A DNA stretch of 64,000 nucleotides, taken from NCBI RefSeq assembly GCF_011751075.1, contig NZ_JAALLN010000011.1, forward strand, positions 62,001-126,000, in the 5' to 3' direction. Of the stretch, positions 24,651 through 33,255 are shown piece after piece (the stretch's first letter is position 1; each line of letters opens with the position of its first letter). Source of the DNA: Flavobacterium poyangense. GTDB taxonomy: Bacteria; Bacteroidota; Bacteroidia; Flavobacteriales; Flavobacteriaceae. The notes beneath the pieces were generated by a model. That model was not told the origin of the DNA. It ran no database searches and saw only the letters and a list, made by a program, of their open reading frames with translations. The translations under genes were made by a program, and so were the position numbers.

Positions 24651-26040
24651 TGTATATAAAATAGTAACAGTTGTCGTCTCGGCAACTGTTATGCAATCCT
24701 GCTTCGTTGCCAAGGAATACAAAAGACCGGACATAAAAACTGAGAATTTGTACCGAACTGAAGTGGCAGCAAAAGACAGTGTTTCCTTAGCAAATATAGC
24801 GTGGAATAACATTTTTACGGATCCAATTTTACAAGGTTACATCAAAAAAGGACTGGATAATAATCTGGATATCCGAATTGCAATGCAAAATATTGCCGCT
24901 GCCGAAGCTTCTATGAAACAAGGAAAAACAGGGTACTTCCCTACTCTGTCTGCCGGAACCGACTGGACGCATCAGGAATTATCAAGAAACAGTCAGTTTG
25001 GTGCTTTCCTTCCTGACAGAAGTACCAATCAATATCAATTGACCGGGACTTTAAGCTGGGAAGCTGATATTTGGGGGAAAATAAGAAGTACTTCCCGAGC
25101 TGCAAATGCTGTTTATTTACAAACAACTGCTGCAACTCAGGCGGTAAGAACGCAGTTAATAGCTGATATTGCTTCGACTTATTACCAGTTGATGTCGATA
25201 GACGAGCAAATTAGAATTGCGGAAGAAACATTAATCAACAGAGACGAAAGTGTTGTAGCGATTAAAGCTCTAAAAGATGCCGGAAATGTAACGGAAGTTG
25301 GAGTTAAACAAACTGAGTCTCAAAAATACGCTACCGAAATTATTATTGCTGATTTAAAAGTAAGCGCGCTTCTTTTTGAAAACAAAATGAGTATTCTTTT
25401 GAGTGTGCCATCGGGTAAAATTGAAAGAAGCAGTTTTGAATCACAAAAAGAAGTTCCGGAAATTACTCTTGGAGTTCCTGCAACATTGCTAAGAAACAGA
25501 CCAGATGTGATTGCAGCAGAGTACAATTTTATGTCGTATTTTGAGCAAACCAATGTGGCTAAAAGTAATTTCTATCCAACATTTAAAATCACCGCGACCG
25601 GTGGACTTCAGAGTATTGATTTGAAAGAATGGTTTAGTGCTAATTCTATTTTCGCAAACATAGTAACCGGTTTGACACAGCCTATTTTCAATCAGCGTCA
25701 GATCAGAACAAAGTACGAGATAGCAAAAGCCAATCAGGAAAAAGCGTATCTGCAATTTGAACAGTCTTTGTTAACTGCCGGAAGAGAGGTTTCTGATGCG
25801 CTGGCACAGTACAACAACGAGATTTATAAAATATCAGTTCGCGAGAAACAGGTTGAGGCCTTAAAAGTTGCGACTGATTATTCAGATGAATTGCTGAAAT
25901 ATGGTTTGGTAAATTACCTAGAAGTATTAACTGCTAAAGATGATGCATTGAGCGCTCAATTGACCTTAATTGAGAATAAAAATGCTAAGTATAATGCTGT
26001 AATTCAATTGTATAAAGCGCTTGGAGGTGGCTGGCAATAA
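24640..26040 (+). CDS. Outer-membrane efflux channel (OprM/TolC-like lipoprotein)
   Basis: The 466-residue protein has a signal peptide ending in MQSC (lipid Cys21) and two OEP domains of long helices (for example EQIRIAEETLINRDESVVAIKALKDAGNVTEVGVKQTESQ, shown here only as a landmark near residues 186-225). It has the usual NodT/OprM length. It forms the exit duct of the tripartite pump. The last gene of the operon, it is followed 25 bases later by a strong terminator. Confidence 0.94.
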   Translation: MKNNVYKIVTVVVSATVMQSCFVAKEYKRPDIKTENLYRTEVAAKDSVSLANIAWNNIFTDPILQGYIKKGLDNNLDIRIAMQNIAAAEASMKQGKTGYFPTLSAGTDWTHQELSRNSQFGAFLPDRSTNQYQLTGTLSWEADIWGKIRSTSRAANAVYLQTTAATQAVRTQLIADIASTYYQLMSIDEQIRIAEETLINRDESVVAIKALKDAGNVTEVGVKQTESQKYATEIIIADLKVSALLFENKMSILLSVPSGKIERSSFESQKEVPEITLGVPATLLRNRPDVIAAEYNFMSYFEQTNVAKSNFYPTFKITATGGLQSIDLKEWFSANSIFANIVTGLTQPIFNQRQIRTKYEIAKANQEKAYLQFEQSLLTAGREVSDALAQYNNEIYKISVREKQVEALKVATDYSDELLKYGLVNYLEVLTAKDDALSAQLTLIENKNAKYNAVIQLYKALGGGWQ

Positions 26041-26064
26041 AATCATTTGGAAGTACAAATGCTT

Positions 26065-26098
26065 AAAAAACCTGTTCGTTGTTTCGAACAGGTTTTTT
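26065..26098 (+). terminator. Rho-independent terminator of the efflux operon
   Basis: AAAAAACCTGTTCG pairs perfectly with CGAACAGGTTTTTT and ends in a T run, 25 bases after the last efflux gene. Confidence 0.92.
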
Positions 26099-26213
26099 TG
26101 TACAGATAAAAAACGATGGCCTTCAAATATGAAAAGTATAGCTTTTGTATATTGCTTTTTTAGGAATTTTATTATAGTATTGTAAAAAAATAAGGACAAT
26201 AAAAAACAAAGCC

Positions 26214-27596
26214 ATGAATAAAAGATATACCCAATTACTGTTTTTCTGTTCTGTATTTTTTTTGTTAAACGCCTGCTCTCAGGAGGACTCTAACAGTAAA
26301 GAACAGACCAATGCAACTTCTGTACTACAGCAGGCTCAAAACTATTTCAGCCATAATCCGGTAAAAATAAAAGAGAACAGCTACTTTACCGGGAATCCGG
26401 ACTGGGCAAAAGCCGATTTTAAAAACGATACCTTATTTGTTCCGCTGGTTTCACAAAAGCCGATTTATTATAAGGATACTAAAAACAAGAAAATTTCAAG
26501 CTATTTATTTCCGGTTCTGATTGTGACAAAGAACAGTACTACGGCTGTTTTTGATTATAACCTAAAGGTTTCTTTTTCTAAGGACTTAGAAGGAACAGAA
26601 ATCAATTGGATTCAGCTGTACAATGCGAAAAATAACTTAATTTCGGTTAACGGTAAAAAACCGATCATCAGAAATAAAAAACCTTCCTTAACAGCCAGGG
26701 GAAGATGTATACATTGGGGGCTTTTTTATGTGAATCCCGAAACCGGTCAGGATCGACTAATACGGGACTGGTGGGAATGTACCGGTGGCGGTGGCGGAGC
26801 CGGCCAAGAGGAACAAACGCCTCCTGATGGCGGCGGAAGCGGTGATTCGGTAGATGCGGCAGAAGCCATTGAAGACTATATTGATGATACCAATCTTGAT
26901 CCCTGTACCAAAGATATCCTTAACAGATTAAAAAATCTGAATGATGGGGATATTGCGTCAATGTTAAGACGTTTTAATGCTGACGGCTCCATTTTTACAA
27001 TACATATGTCAACCGGATCATTTAAAGATAACCAATCTAATCTCTGGGCAAATACTATACCAACTAAAGGTACAAGTACTGATGTTACTATGGTTTTCAA
27101 TCAAGATTACATCAATGGTAGTGGTAATCCAAATCGTCCTACTGATTTGTCTGTAGCAACTACGATGGCGCATGAGGTTGTTCATGCTTATTTGATTAGT
27201 TTGTTAGAACAAAATAAAGCTAATGGAGCTCCGGGAATTTATGATTTTCCGACAGTTTATGAAGCTTATGTACAATACCAAATTACAAATGATAAAAGTA
27301 TACTTCCTGCTGCTCATCATGAGCTAATTGCTGAGAAGTATGTTAGTACTATAGCGGCTACTATTCAGGAATTTCACACAGGTATTAGTACGCCATTAGG
27401 AACAGCTTCACAGATATATACTGATTTGGCATGGTCGGGGCTTTTTGACACGACTTATTTTAATACATTATATCCAAATAATCCACAATCGATAAATTAT
27501 AAAGATCGTGTAAGGATTTCAGGTCGAGTGACTGCTGAAAAAAATGGTTCTCAATATGGTACTTATTCTCCAAAAGGCGTATCATGTAAAAAATAA
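26214..27596 (+). CDS. Surface-type lipoprotein with Gly-rich linker and C-terminal HEVVH (zincin-like) domain
   Basis: The 460-residue protein has lipobox LNAC (Cys21) followed by SQED, an acidic start like the surface-export signal of Bacteroidota lipoproteins. Residues 30-190 form a beta-rich N-terminal region ending IRDWWECTGGGGG. A Gly/Pro/Glu-rich linker spans about 191-212. The C-terminal domain starts near DPC (229-231) and carries HEVVH at 320-324, with possible further metal ligands in PAAHHELIAEKY (366-376). An N-terminal carrier, a linker and an enzyme domain followed by a gene array is the layout of polymorphic toxins. The zincin call comes from the motif; the toxin role is inference. 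A plain surface protease is the main alternative. Confidence 0.6.
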   Translation: MNKRYTQLLFFCSVFFLLNACSQEDSNSKEQTNATSVLQQAQNYFSHNPVKIKENSYFTGNPDWAKADFKNDTLFVPLVSQKPIYYKDTKNKKISSYLFPVLIVTKNSTTAVFDYNLKVSFSKDLEGTEINWIQLYNAKNNLISVNGKKPIIRNKKPSLTARGRCIHWGLFYVNPETGQDRLIRDWWECTGGGGGAGQEEQTPPDGGGSGDSVDAAEAIEDYIDDTNLDPCTKDILNRLKNLNDGDIASMLRRFNADGSIFTIHMSTGSFKDNQSNLWANTIPTKGTSTDVTMVFNQDYINGSGNPNRPTDLSVATTMAHEVVHAYLISLLEQNKANGAPGIYDFPTVYEAYVQYQITNDKSILPAAHHELIAEKYVSTIAATIQEFHTGISTPLGTASQIYTDLAWSGLFDTTYFNTLYPNNPQSINYKDRVRISGRVTAEKNGSQYGTYSPKGVSCKK

Positions 27597-27638
27597 CATT
27601 TGAAATATTACATCCAATAAAAACTAACTTTTACTTAT

Positions 27639-28223
27639 ATGAAACAATTAAAAAAAATATTTATACTAATTCCTTTCTTTGTTTTGTCATGTGCCAGTAG
27701 TTTACATAATAAAGATAATGAACCGATAAATGTTTTTCTGGAAACTAAAAAAGTAGATAAAAGCAAAAAATACATTCTACAAAGAGATAAGATATATAGT
27801 AGAGCGGTTTTGAGAATATTTAATGGAGGGGAAGGACCAGATCATGCTATTGATTCAATAAATGATATAGATTATACTGGTGGTTTGTTTGCAGAAAAAT
27901 ATTGGCAAAAAATGTATAAGAACTACATTAATGACACAGTTAAAAAATATTGGAAGAAAGAAGATTTTCCTGGATATGATTTTATATTGGAGGATGGTGA
28001 AGGGATAATGAAATATGATTTCTCGATAAGATATATGAATAGTAGAGTTGATCAAGTAATAAGTATATCCGAACCGATTTACTATAAGAATAAAGAATAC
28101 ATTATGTTTTATTTCAATATGTCATCTTTCTTAGGTAGTTTACAACCACAAGTTGTAATTATGAAAAAAGAAAAAGGAAAATGGGTTGTTGTGAGGGTGA
28201 TTGGAGATTACGTTTATTATTAA
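27639..28223 (+). CDS. Paralogous small lipoprotein, copy 1 (candidate immunity protein)
   Basis: The 194-residue protein has lipobox LSC (Cys18) followed by ASSL, without the acidic residues of surface lipoproteins, so it probably faces the periplasm. It shares landmarks with the three genes that follow: EPINVFLE near residue 29, a YWKKEDFPGYDF block, ISEPIYY, and MKKEKGKWVVVRVIGDY at the end. It starts 42 bases after the HEVVH lipoprotein gene and is visibly more AT-rich than the surrounding core genes. I do not recognise a described family. A role in protecting against the upstream gene product is inferred from position, export and copy number. Confidence 0.62.
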   Translation: MKQLKKIFILIPFFVLSCASSLHNKDNEPINVFLETKKVDKSKKYILQRDKIYSRAVLRIFNGGEGPDHAIDSINDIDYTGGLFAEKYWQKMYKNYINDTVKKYWKKEDFPGYDFILEDGEGIMKYDFSIRYMNSRVDQVISISEPIYYKNKEYIMFYFNMSSFLGSLQPQVVIMKKEKGKWVVVRVIGDYVYY

Positions 28224-28305
28224 AACAGAATCTTGTTTTATAAAACAAAAGTAGTATATCAGTACTTGAATGCTGCTCAAATCGTCCTCCAGGCTTGTCT
28301 GTAGC

Positions 28306-28427
28306 GAATATATTGTGTCTTATTTTAGCATGTTAGATCTTGGTAACTATCAAGAACCACGAACGGTGATTGTAAAAAAAGAAAATGGACTGTCATTAAA
28401 GTAATTGGAGATTACGTTTATCGTTGA
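28306..28427 (+). pseudogene. Frameshifted remnant of a fifth paralogue
   Basis: Reading from 28306 gives EYIVSYFSMLDLGNYQEPRT followed by VIVKKEN, which aligns with KEYIMFYFNMSSFLGSLQPQ and VIMKKEK of copy 1. One frame shift later, KWTVIKVIGDYVYR and a stop at 28425-28427 match KWVVVRVIGDYVYY. The N-terminal part is missing. The remnant lies between copies 1 and 2 and shows that the array has gained and lost members. Confidence 0.75.
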
Positions 28428-28499
28428 CGATTAATTTGTTTTTTGAGTACACGAGAGATATTTTGTAGAAAAGGGATCAGTAATAGAAAAGTAAAACTT

Positions 28500-29075
28500 A
28501 TGAAACGATTAAAAAACAGACTCCAATTTGTTCTTTTCTTTTGTATTGTATTACCTGCCAGTGCACAATATGTAGAAACTTATGAGCCTATCAATGTATT
28601 TTTAGAGACTCTAAAATTAGATAAAAAGAGAAAGTATGTTTTACAGGCGGATAAAGAACCCAATATAATTGCATTAGATATATTTAATGGAGGTGAAGGT
28701 CCGGATCCCCTTAGAGAGATGAATGTTCCTTTAGATTATAGAGAGGGTTTGTTTGTAGAGAAACACTGGAGAGAAATGTACAACAGCTATATCAATGATA
28801 CAGTAAAAAAATATTGGAAGAAAGAAGACTTTCCTGAATATAATTTTATTTTGGAGAAAGGAAGAGGGCTGGTTTTGAGATCAACTTTTCTCGATAAGTA
28901 TCTTAATAGTGAAGTTGATTCCGTTATTTTAATTTCAGAACCAATGTTCTATATGGATAGGAAATATATTATGTTTTCGTTTAATATATTTCCTTTTTTT
29001 GGCAGTTCACAATCAAAGGTTGTGATTATGAAAAAAGAAAAAGGTAAATGGATTGTTGTGAGCAATAGAGGATAA
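28500..29075 (+). CDS. Paralogous small exported protein, copy 2 (lipobox lost)
   Basis: The 191-residue protein aligns with copy 1 over most of its length (EPINVFLETLKLDKKRKYVL, the shared YWKKEDFPEYNFILE block, MKKEKGKW). Its signal peptide ends PASAQ with no lipid cysteine, so it should be released into the periplasm. The C-terminus ends VVSNRG, without the VIGDY tail of copy 1. I chose the ATG at 28500; a TTG-started extension from 28443 adds unrelated residues. Loss of lipidation and the tail suggests drift after duplication, or a soluble version. Confidence 0.62.
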   Translation: MKRLKNRLQFVLFFCIVLPASAQYVETYEPINVFLETLKLDKKRKYVLQADKEPNIIALDIFNGGEGPDPLREMNVPLDYREGLFVEKHWREMYNSYINDTVKKYWKKEDFPEYNFILEKGRGLVLRSTFLDKYLNSEVDSVILISEPMFYMDRKYIMFSFNIFPFFGSSQSKVVIMKKEKGKWIVVSNRG

Positions 29076-29181
29076 TAGTCATTATCGATAATAAATCTGT
29101 TTTAGACATTGATTAATGTGTTTATAGGACTGCCTCCATAAGATTGAAATGCTAAAGGAAATCCTAACTCAAAAAAATGTT

Positions 29182-29775
29182 ATGATAATATTAAAAAGAA
29201 TAATACCTATAGTTGTTTCGTTTTCCTTTTTTTCTTGTAGTTCATCATACCTTAAAAATTATGATCCAATAAATACTTTTTTAGAATTAGAAAATGTTTC
29301 CAGAGATAAAAACTATATTTTACGAACGAAGGAAAGTAATTATCAAACTTTAAGAATTTTTAACCGAGGTGAAGGCGCTAAACATATTGTAAATCCAAAT
29401 ACTATAGATTATACAAGCAAATTATTTGATGAAAAACATTGGAATAAATTATATGCAAAATATTCTAGTGATACTATTACAAGATATTGGAGTGATAAAG
29501 ATTTTCAGGGATACAAGTTTGTTGAGGGAAAAAGAGAACAACTTTTTACCTATACTTTTTCTAAAAAGAACCCAGACTTGAAAGATGTCAAATATGTTGT
29601 CGTTTTATCGGAGCCAATTTATTATTGGGATAAAAAATATGTTATGTTTTTTTATCGTATTGATAATTATTTATATAGTGCTGATCCTCAAATTGTGGTG
29701 GTAATGAAAAAAGAGGGAAAGAAATGGGTATTGGTCGAAAGAATAGGCGACTATAGTTGTAGTGGCTGTTTATAA
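29182..29775 (+). CDS. Paralogous small lipoprotein, copy 3
   Basis: The 197-residue protein has lipobox FFSC (Cys19) and the shared landmarks YDPINTFLELENV, RIFNRGEGA, LSEPIYYWDKKYVMFF and MKKEGKKWVLVERIGDY. It ends with an extra SCSGCL tail holding two cysteines. The middle is more diverged from copies 1 and 2 than they are from each other. The start at 29182 puts the charged MIILKR directly before the hydrophobic segment; an upstream Met at 29149 is less likely. Confidence 0.6.
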   Translation: MIILKRIIPIVVSFSFFSCSSSYLKNYDPINTFLELENVSRDKNYILRTKESNYQTLRIFNRGEGAKHIVNPNTIDYTSKLFDEKHWNKLYAKYSSDTITRYWSDKDFQGYKFVEGKREQLFTYTFSKKNPDLKDVKYVVVLSEPIYYWDKKYVMFFYRIDNYLYSADPQIVVVMKKEGKKWVLVERIGDYSCSGCL

Positions 29776-29813
29776 GAGCTCATTTGTTAAGAATACAATG
29801 TGAAAGTAAAATT

Positions 29814-30377
29814 ATGAAACAATTTAAAATAATATTGTTTGCTATCCCTTTTTTCATGTTGTCATGTACTACTAGCAAATATCTTAAAAATTATGAGCCA
29901 GTAAGAGTATTCTTAAGGCAAGAAAATATTGATCCTTCAAAAAACTATATTCTTCAAGAAGAGAAAGTTGATTACAAAAAAGTATTATCTGAATTTAAGG
30001 AATACAAATCGGCTAGCCCTTATTTTGACGTTGATTTTAAACCAATTGTTTTACAGAATGATATAGCGTATAAAAAAGCATATGATAAATACATTAATAA
30101 TACTTTAAAAAGATATTGGAAAAAAGAGGATTTTTCAGAATTCAACTTTGTGCTTAAAAAACAGCAGGCTATAAAAAATGATTCAATAAATGAATATTCG
30201 AGATCACAACTTTGGATTTATATTTCAGAGCCAATGTATTATTATAATAGGGAATATTTAATTTTTACGTATGACATTTATGGTAGAGATGGAGGAATGG
30301 CAAAGCTTGTTTTTATGAAAAAAGAAAAAGGCAAATGGACAATAGATAGAATTTCAAGTTCAGATGTGTTTTTTTAA
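29814..30377 (+). CDS. Paralogous small lipoprotein, copy 4
   Basis: The 187-residue protein has lipobox MLSC (Cys18), then NYEPVRVFLRQENIDPSKNY, a YINNTLKRYWKKEDFSEFNF block, ISEPMYYYNREYLIF and MKKEKGKWTIDR. The signal peptide is nearly the same as that of copy 1 (IPFFMLSC against IPFFVLSC). The stretch after residue 50 lacks the FNGGEG motif of the other copies. It is the last gene before a plus-strand terminator. I chose the ATG at 29814 over a TTG upstream. Confidence 0.6.
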   Translation: MKQFKIILFAIPFFMLSCTTSKYLKNYEPVRVFLRQENIDPSKNYILQEEKVDYKKVLSEFKEYKSASPYFDVDFKPIVLQNDIAYKKAYDKYINNTLKRYWKKEDFSEFNFVLKKQQAIKNDSINEYSRSQLWIYISEPMYYYNREYLIFTYDIYGRDGGMAKLVFMKKEKGKWTIDRISSSDVFF

Positions 30378-30425
30378 TCACAAAAAGATGAAACAATAAA
30401 AAAACTCAGGAACTTAATTTCAACA

Positions 30426-30461
30426 AAAACCATCGAGTGTAATATATCCGATGGTTTTTTT
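30426..30461 (+). terminator. Rho-independent terminator of the paralogue array
   Basis: AAAACCATCG pairs with CGATGGTTTT and is followed by a T run, about 50 bases after copy 4. It separates the array from porX. Confidence 0.85.
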
Positions 30462-30538
30462 GTTTTTTTATAATAAAAATTATCATAATATTAATAAATA
30501 GCCGTTTTAAAAAGGAGTAAATTGCCAATAGATTTTAA

Positions 30539-30546
30539 TACTTTTG
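30539..30546 (+). promoter_or_regulatory. Candidate -7 promoter element for porX
   Basis: TACTTTTG fits TAnnTTTG and lies 15 bases before the porX start. A TTG occurs at 30522, but closer than the usual -33 spacing. Confidence 0.45.
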
Positions 30547-30561
30547 AATAGATAAACAGTT

Positions 30562-32115
30562 ATGGATAAAATAAAAATACTTTGGGTTGATGATGAAATT
30601 GACCTTTTAAAGCCACATATATTATTTCTAGAGAAAAAAAATTATGCAGTAACAACCTGCAACAATGGTTTGGATGCTATTTCCCTCTTTGAAGAAGATA
30701 ATTTTGATATTGTTTTTTTAGATGAAAATATGCCCGGAATGAGCGGTTTGGAAACACTTTCGGAAATGAAAGAAAAAAAATCAGCCATACCGATGATTAT
30801 GATTACCAAAAGCGAAGAAGAATATATAATGGAAGAAGCCATTGGTTCTAAAATCGCCGACTATTTGATCAAACCGGTAAATCCGAATCAGATTTTATTG
30901 AGTTTGAAGAAGAATCTGGACCATTCGAGATTGATTTCAGAAAAAACAACCCTGGACTATCAGAAAGAATTTAGAAAAATCTCAATGGAACTGGCAATGG
31001 TCAACTCCTATGAAGATTGGGTTGAATTGTATAAAAAACTTTTATTCTGGGAATTAGAACTCGAAAATATTAACGATCAGGCGATGATTGAAATTTTAGA
31101 GTCTCAAAAAGTCGAGGCTAATTCTCAATTTGGTAAATATATTGAACGCAATTATGAAGATTGGTTTGAGCCAAAAGCAGATAAACCGATTCAATCGCAT
31201 AATTTATTCAAAGAATTAGTAGTACCGGAGATTAAAAAGAAGGACAAACCTATATTGTTTGTTGTGATAGATAATTTGCGTTATGACCAATGGAAATCTT
31301 TTGAAACTGTAGTTTCAAATTTCTATAAATTAGAAAAAGAAGTGCCGTATTTCTCGATTCTTCCTACGGCTACCCAATATGCCAGAAATGCTATTTTCTC
31401 GGGATTATTGCCTATAGAGATGGAAAAACAGTTTCCGCAATATTGGAAAAATGACGTTGAAGACGGAGGAAAAAACCTTTACGAAGCCGAGTTTTTGACT
31501 GCACAATTAAAACGCCTGGGACTAGACATAAAACAAGATTATTTTAAAATCACCAATTACGCAGGAGGTAAAAAACTTGCCGAAAACTTTAAGGCTCTAA
31601 AGGGTAATGATTTGGTAACGGTTGTCTACAACTTTGTCGACATGCTTTCGCATGCTAAAACAGAAATGGAAGTCGTAAAAGAACTGGCTTCTGATGATAA
31701 AGCCTATCGCTCTTTAACACTGAGCTGGTTCAAAAATTCCCCGTTGTTGGAAATCATTCAGCAAGCGCAACTTTTAGGCTTCAAATTGGTTTTAACAACA
31801 GATCACGGAACAATTAATGTAAAAAACCCTTCAAAAGTTGTTGGAGATAAAAATACAAGTCTAAATTTGCGTTATAAAACCGGCCGTAGTTTGACCTACG
31901 AGCAAAAAGACGTTTATGTGGTTAAGGAACCTAAAGTAATTGGTTTGCCTGCTATAAATATGAGTAGTTCTTTTATTTTTGCCAAAAACGATTTCTTTTT
32001 GGCGTATGTAAACAATTACAATCATTACGTGAGTTATTATAAAAATACTTACCAACACGGAGGAATTTCATTAGAAGAAATGATTATTCCGTTCTTGGTA
32101 TTTAATCCTAAATAA
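30562..32115 (+). CDS. porX: Type IX secretion response regulator PorX (receiver plus PglZ phosphatase)
   Basis: The 517-residue protein has a receiver domain at about 1-120 with the acidic pocket Asp10-Asp11 and the phosphorylated Asp54 (VFLDENMPG). A C-terminal PglZ/alkaline-phosphatase-fold domain at about 210-510 has FVVIDNLRYDQW, the nucleophile-bearing PTATQYARNAIFSG and TDHG. This arrangement and length are those of PorX, which controls type IX secretion genes with the kinase PorY and a sigma factor, and hydrolyses nucleotide signals. PorY is not in the window. A PorP/SprF protein and a type B secretion substrate are encoded at the right end. Confidence 0.93.
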   Translation: MDKIKILWVDDEIDLLKPHILFLEKKNYAVTTCNNGLDAISLFEEDNFDIVFLDENMPGMSGLETLSEMKEKKSAIPMIMITKSEEEYIMEEAIGSKIADYLIKPVNPNQILLSLKKNLDHSRLISEKTTLDYQKEFRKISMELAMVNSYEDWVELYKKLLFWELELENINDQAMIEILESQKVEANSQFGKYIERNYEDWFEPKADKPIQSHNLFKELVVPEIKKKDKPILFVVIDNLRYDQWKSFETVVSNFYKLEKEVPYFSILPTATQYARNAIFSGLLPIEMEKQFPQYWKNDVEDGGKNLYEAEFLTAQLKRLGLDIKQDYFKITNYAGGKKLAENFKALKGNDLVTVVYNFVDMLSHAKTEMEVVKELASDDKAYRSLTLSWFKNSPLLEIIQQAQLLGFKLVLTTDHGTINVKNPSKVVGDKNTSLNLRYKTGRSLTYEQKDVYVVKEPKVIGLPAINMSSSFIFAKNDFFLAYVNNYNHYVSYYKNTYQHGGISLEEMIIPFLVFNPK

Positions 32116-32126
32116 AGAGGAAAGAG

Positions 32127-32185
32127 TTTTTAGTCACGGTTTTCAGTTTTCGTTTAAGACTGAGACCGAAAATTGTGACTGAAAT
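32127..32185. repeat. Inverted repeat between porX and tsaE
   Basis: AGTCACGGTTTTCAGTTTT and CCGAAAATTGTGACT are imperfect complements around a GACTGAGA loop. A related word (CAGTCTCAGTCTCGGTTTTT) occurs after mutS2 near 38008, so this is one of the dispersed intergenic words of the genome. Confidence 0.45.
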
Positions 32186-32211
32186 TTTAATTAAAAAAAG
32201 TAAAACAAAAA

Positions 32212-32619
32212 ATGAATATCGTTTTTTCAGCAGATCAGCTTAAAGAAGTAGCAGAGCAAATTTTGGCTCAAAATCCAAAGAAAATTATCCTTTTTAATGG
32301 GGAAATGGGCGTTGGGAAAACAACTTTAATCAAGGAATTATGTAAGGCCTTGGGGGTTGAAGATGCTACCAGTAGCCCAACATTTTCTTTAGTTAACGAG
32401 TATGATACTGCTGATCATAAAATAGTGTATCATTTCGACTTTTACCGTTTAAACAAAGAAACCGAAGCGCTTGATATGGGGGTTGATGATTATTTGTATT
32501 CCGGAAACTGGTGTTTTATTGAATGGTCCGAAAAGATTGCAAGTTTGATTCCTGATGAACATTCCGTTGTTACAATTGAATTATTGGCTGATGGCAAAAG
32601 AGAACTAAACTTAGTTTAA
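32212..32619 (+). CDS. tsaE: tRNA threonylcarbamoyladenosine ATPase TsaE
   Basis: The 135-residue protein matches TsaE in length. It has the P-loop GEMGVGKTT at 30-38, the switch-like SSPTFSLVNEY segment and HFDFYRL. With TsaB and TsaD, which are elsewhere, it drives the transfer of threonylcarbamoyl to A37 of ANN-decoding tRNAs. It lies after porX and eight bases before the acetyltransferase gene, an arrangement common in Flavobacteria. Confidence 0.95.
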   Translation: MNIVFSADQLKEVAEQILAQNPKKIILFNGEMGVGKTTLIKELCKALGVEDATSSPTFSLVNEYDTADHKIVYHFDFYRLNKETEALDMGVDDYLYSGNWCFIEWSEKIASLIPDEHSVVTIELLADGKRELNLV

Positions 32620-32626
32620 AATAGAA

Positions 32627-33100
32627 ATGAGTATCCAAGATCAAGTAAAAATAGTCCCCTACTCTCCTGATTTAAAAGAACCTGTCAAAACCTTAAATTT
32701 AGAATGGTTGCAAAAGTATTTTAAAGTGGAAGAAAAAGACGAGATAGTACTTTCAAATCCACAGGAATATATTATCGATAAAGGTGGAATGATTTTTTAT
32801 GCGTTGTATAATGATGAGGTTATCGGAACTTTTTCTCTGATTAAAATTGATGCCACGACATTTGAATTAGGAAAAATGGCAATTTCGGAGAAAGCACAAG
32901 GCTTGGGAATTGGAAATAAAATGTTGGTTCATTGCATGGCTGTGGCTGAAGAAAATCAAATTAAAAAACTGATTTTGTACTCTAACCGCATTCTCCTTCC
33001 GGCAATTCATCTGTATGAAAAATTTGGTTTTATCGAAATCCCGTTAGAAGACGGAGTGTATGAAAGAGCCAATATTAAAATGGAAAAAATACTGTCCTGA
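32627..33100 (+). CDS. GNAT family N-acetyltransferase
   Basis: The 157-residue protein has the GNAT fold pattern. A strand carrying FELGKMAISEKAQGLGIGNK forms the acetyl-CoA pyrophosphate loop (QGLGIG). The helix LLVHCMAVAEENQIKKLILY and the final LYEKFGFIEIP segment follow. Substrate is not evident. It is coupled to tsaE with seven bases between the genes and may simply share its promoter. Confidence 0.9.
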   Translation: MSIQDQVKIVPYSPDLKEPVKTLNLEWLQKYFKVEEKDEIVLSNPQEYIIDKGGMIFYALYNDEVIGTFSLIKIDATTFELGKMAISEKAQGLGIGNKMLVHCMAVAEENQIKKLILYSNRILLPAIHLYEKFGFIEIPLEDGVYERANIKMEKILS

Positions 33101-33158
33101 TTATTAATGCAGTATTAGCAGAATATTTGCATTGATTTTAAAACTTTTTACGTAATTT

Positions 33159-33255
33159 GTACTCTTAATTTTTCCCTCAACCCATGTCGATTACCTTAAC
33201 TCCATTGTATTCTTAATTTTCCCACTACCCATGTCAATTACATTAACTCCATTTA
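33159..33255 (+). repeat. Tandem duplication of the alanine dehydrogenase start region
   Basis: Two units of 47-48 bases follow each other (33159-33206 and 33207-33253) with about 10 differences. Each holds the pyrimidine-rich leader CTTAATTTTCCC, a start codon and the codons for MSITLTP. The first copy (ATG at 33184) ends after ten residues at 33214-33216 (MSITLTPLYS). The second copy is the true start of the dehydrogenase at 33231. Confidence 0.85.

Noticed and set aside
26214..30377. Genomic island bounded by attachment sites
   Set aside because: Although AT-rich, the region has no integrase, tRNA or direct repeats at its ends that I could find; terminators bound it instead.
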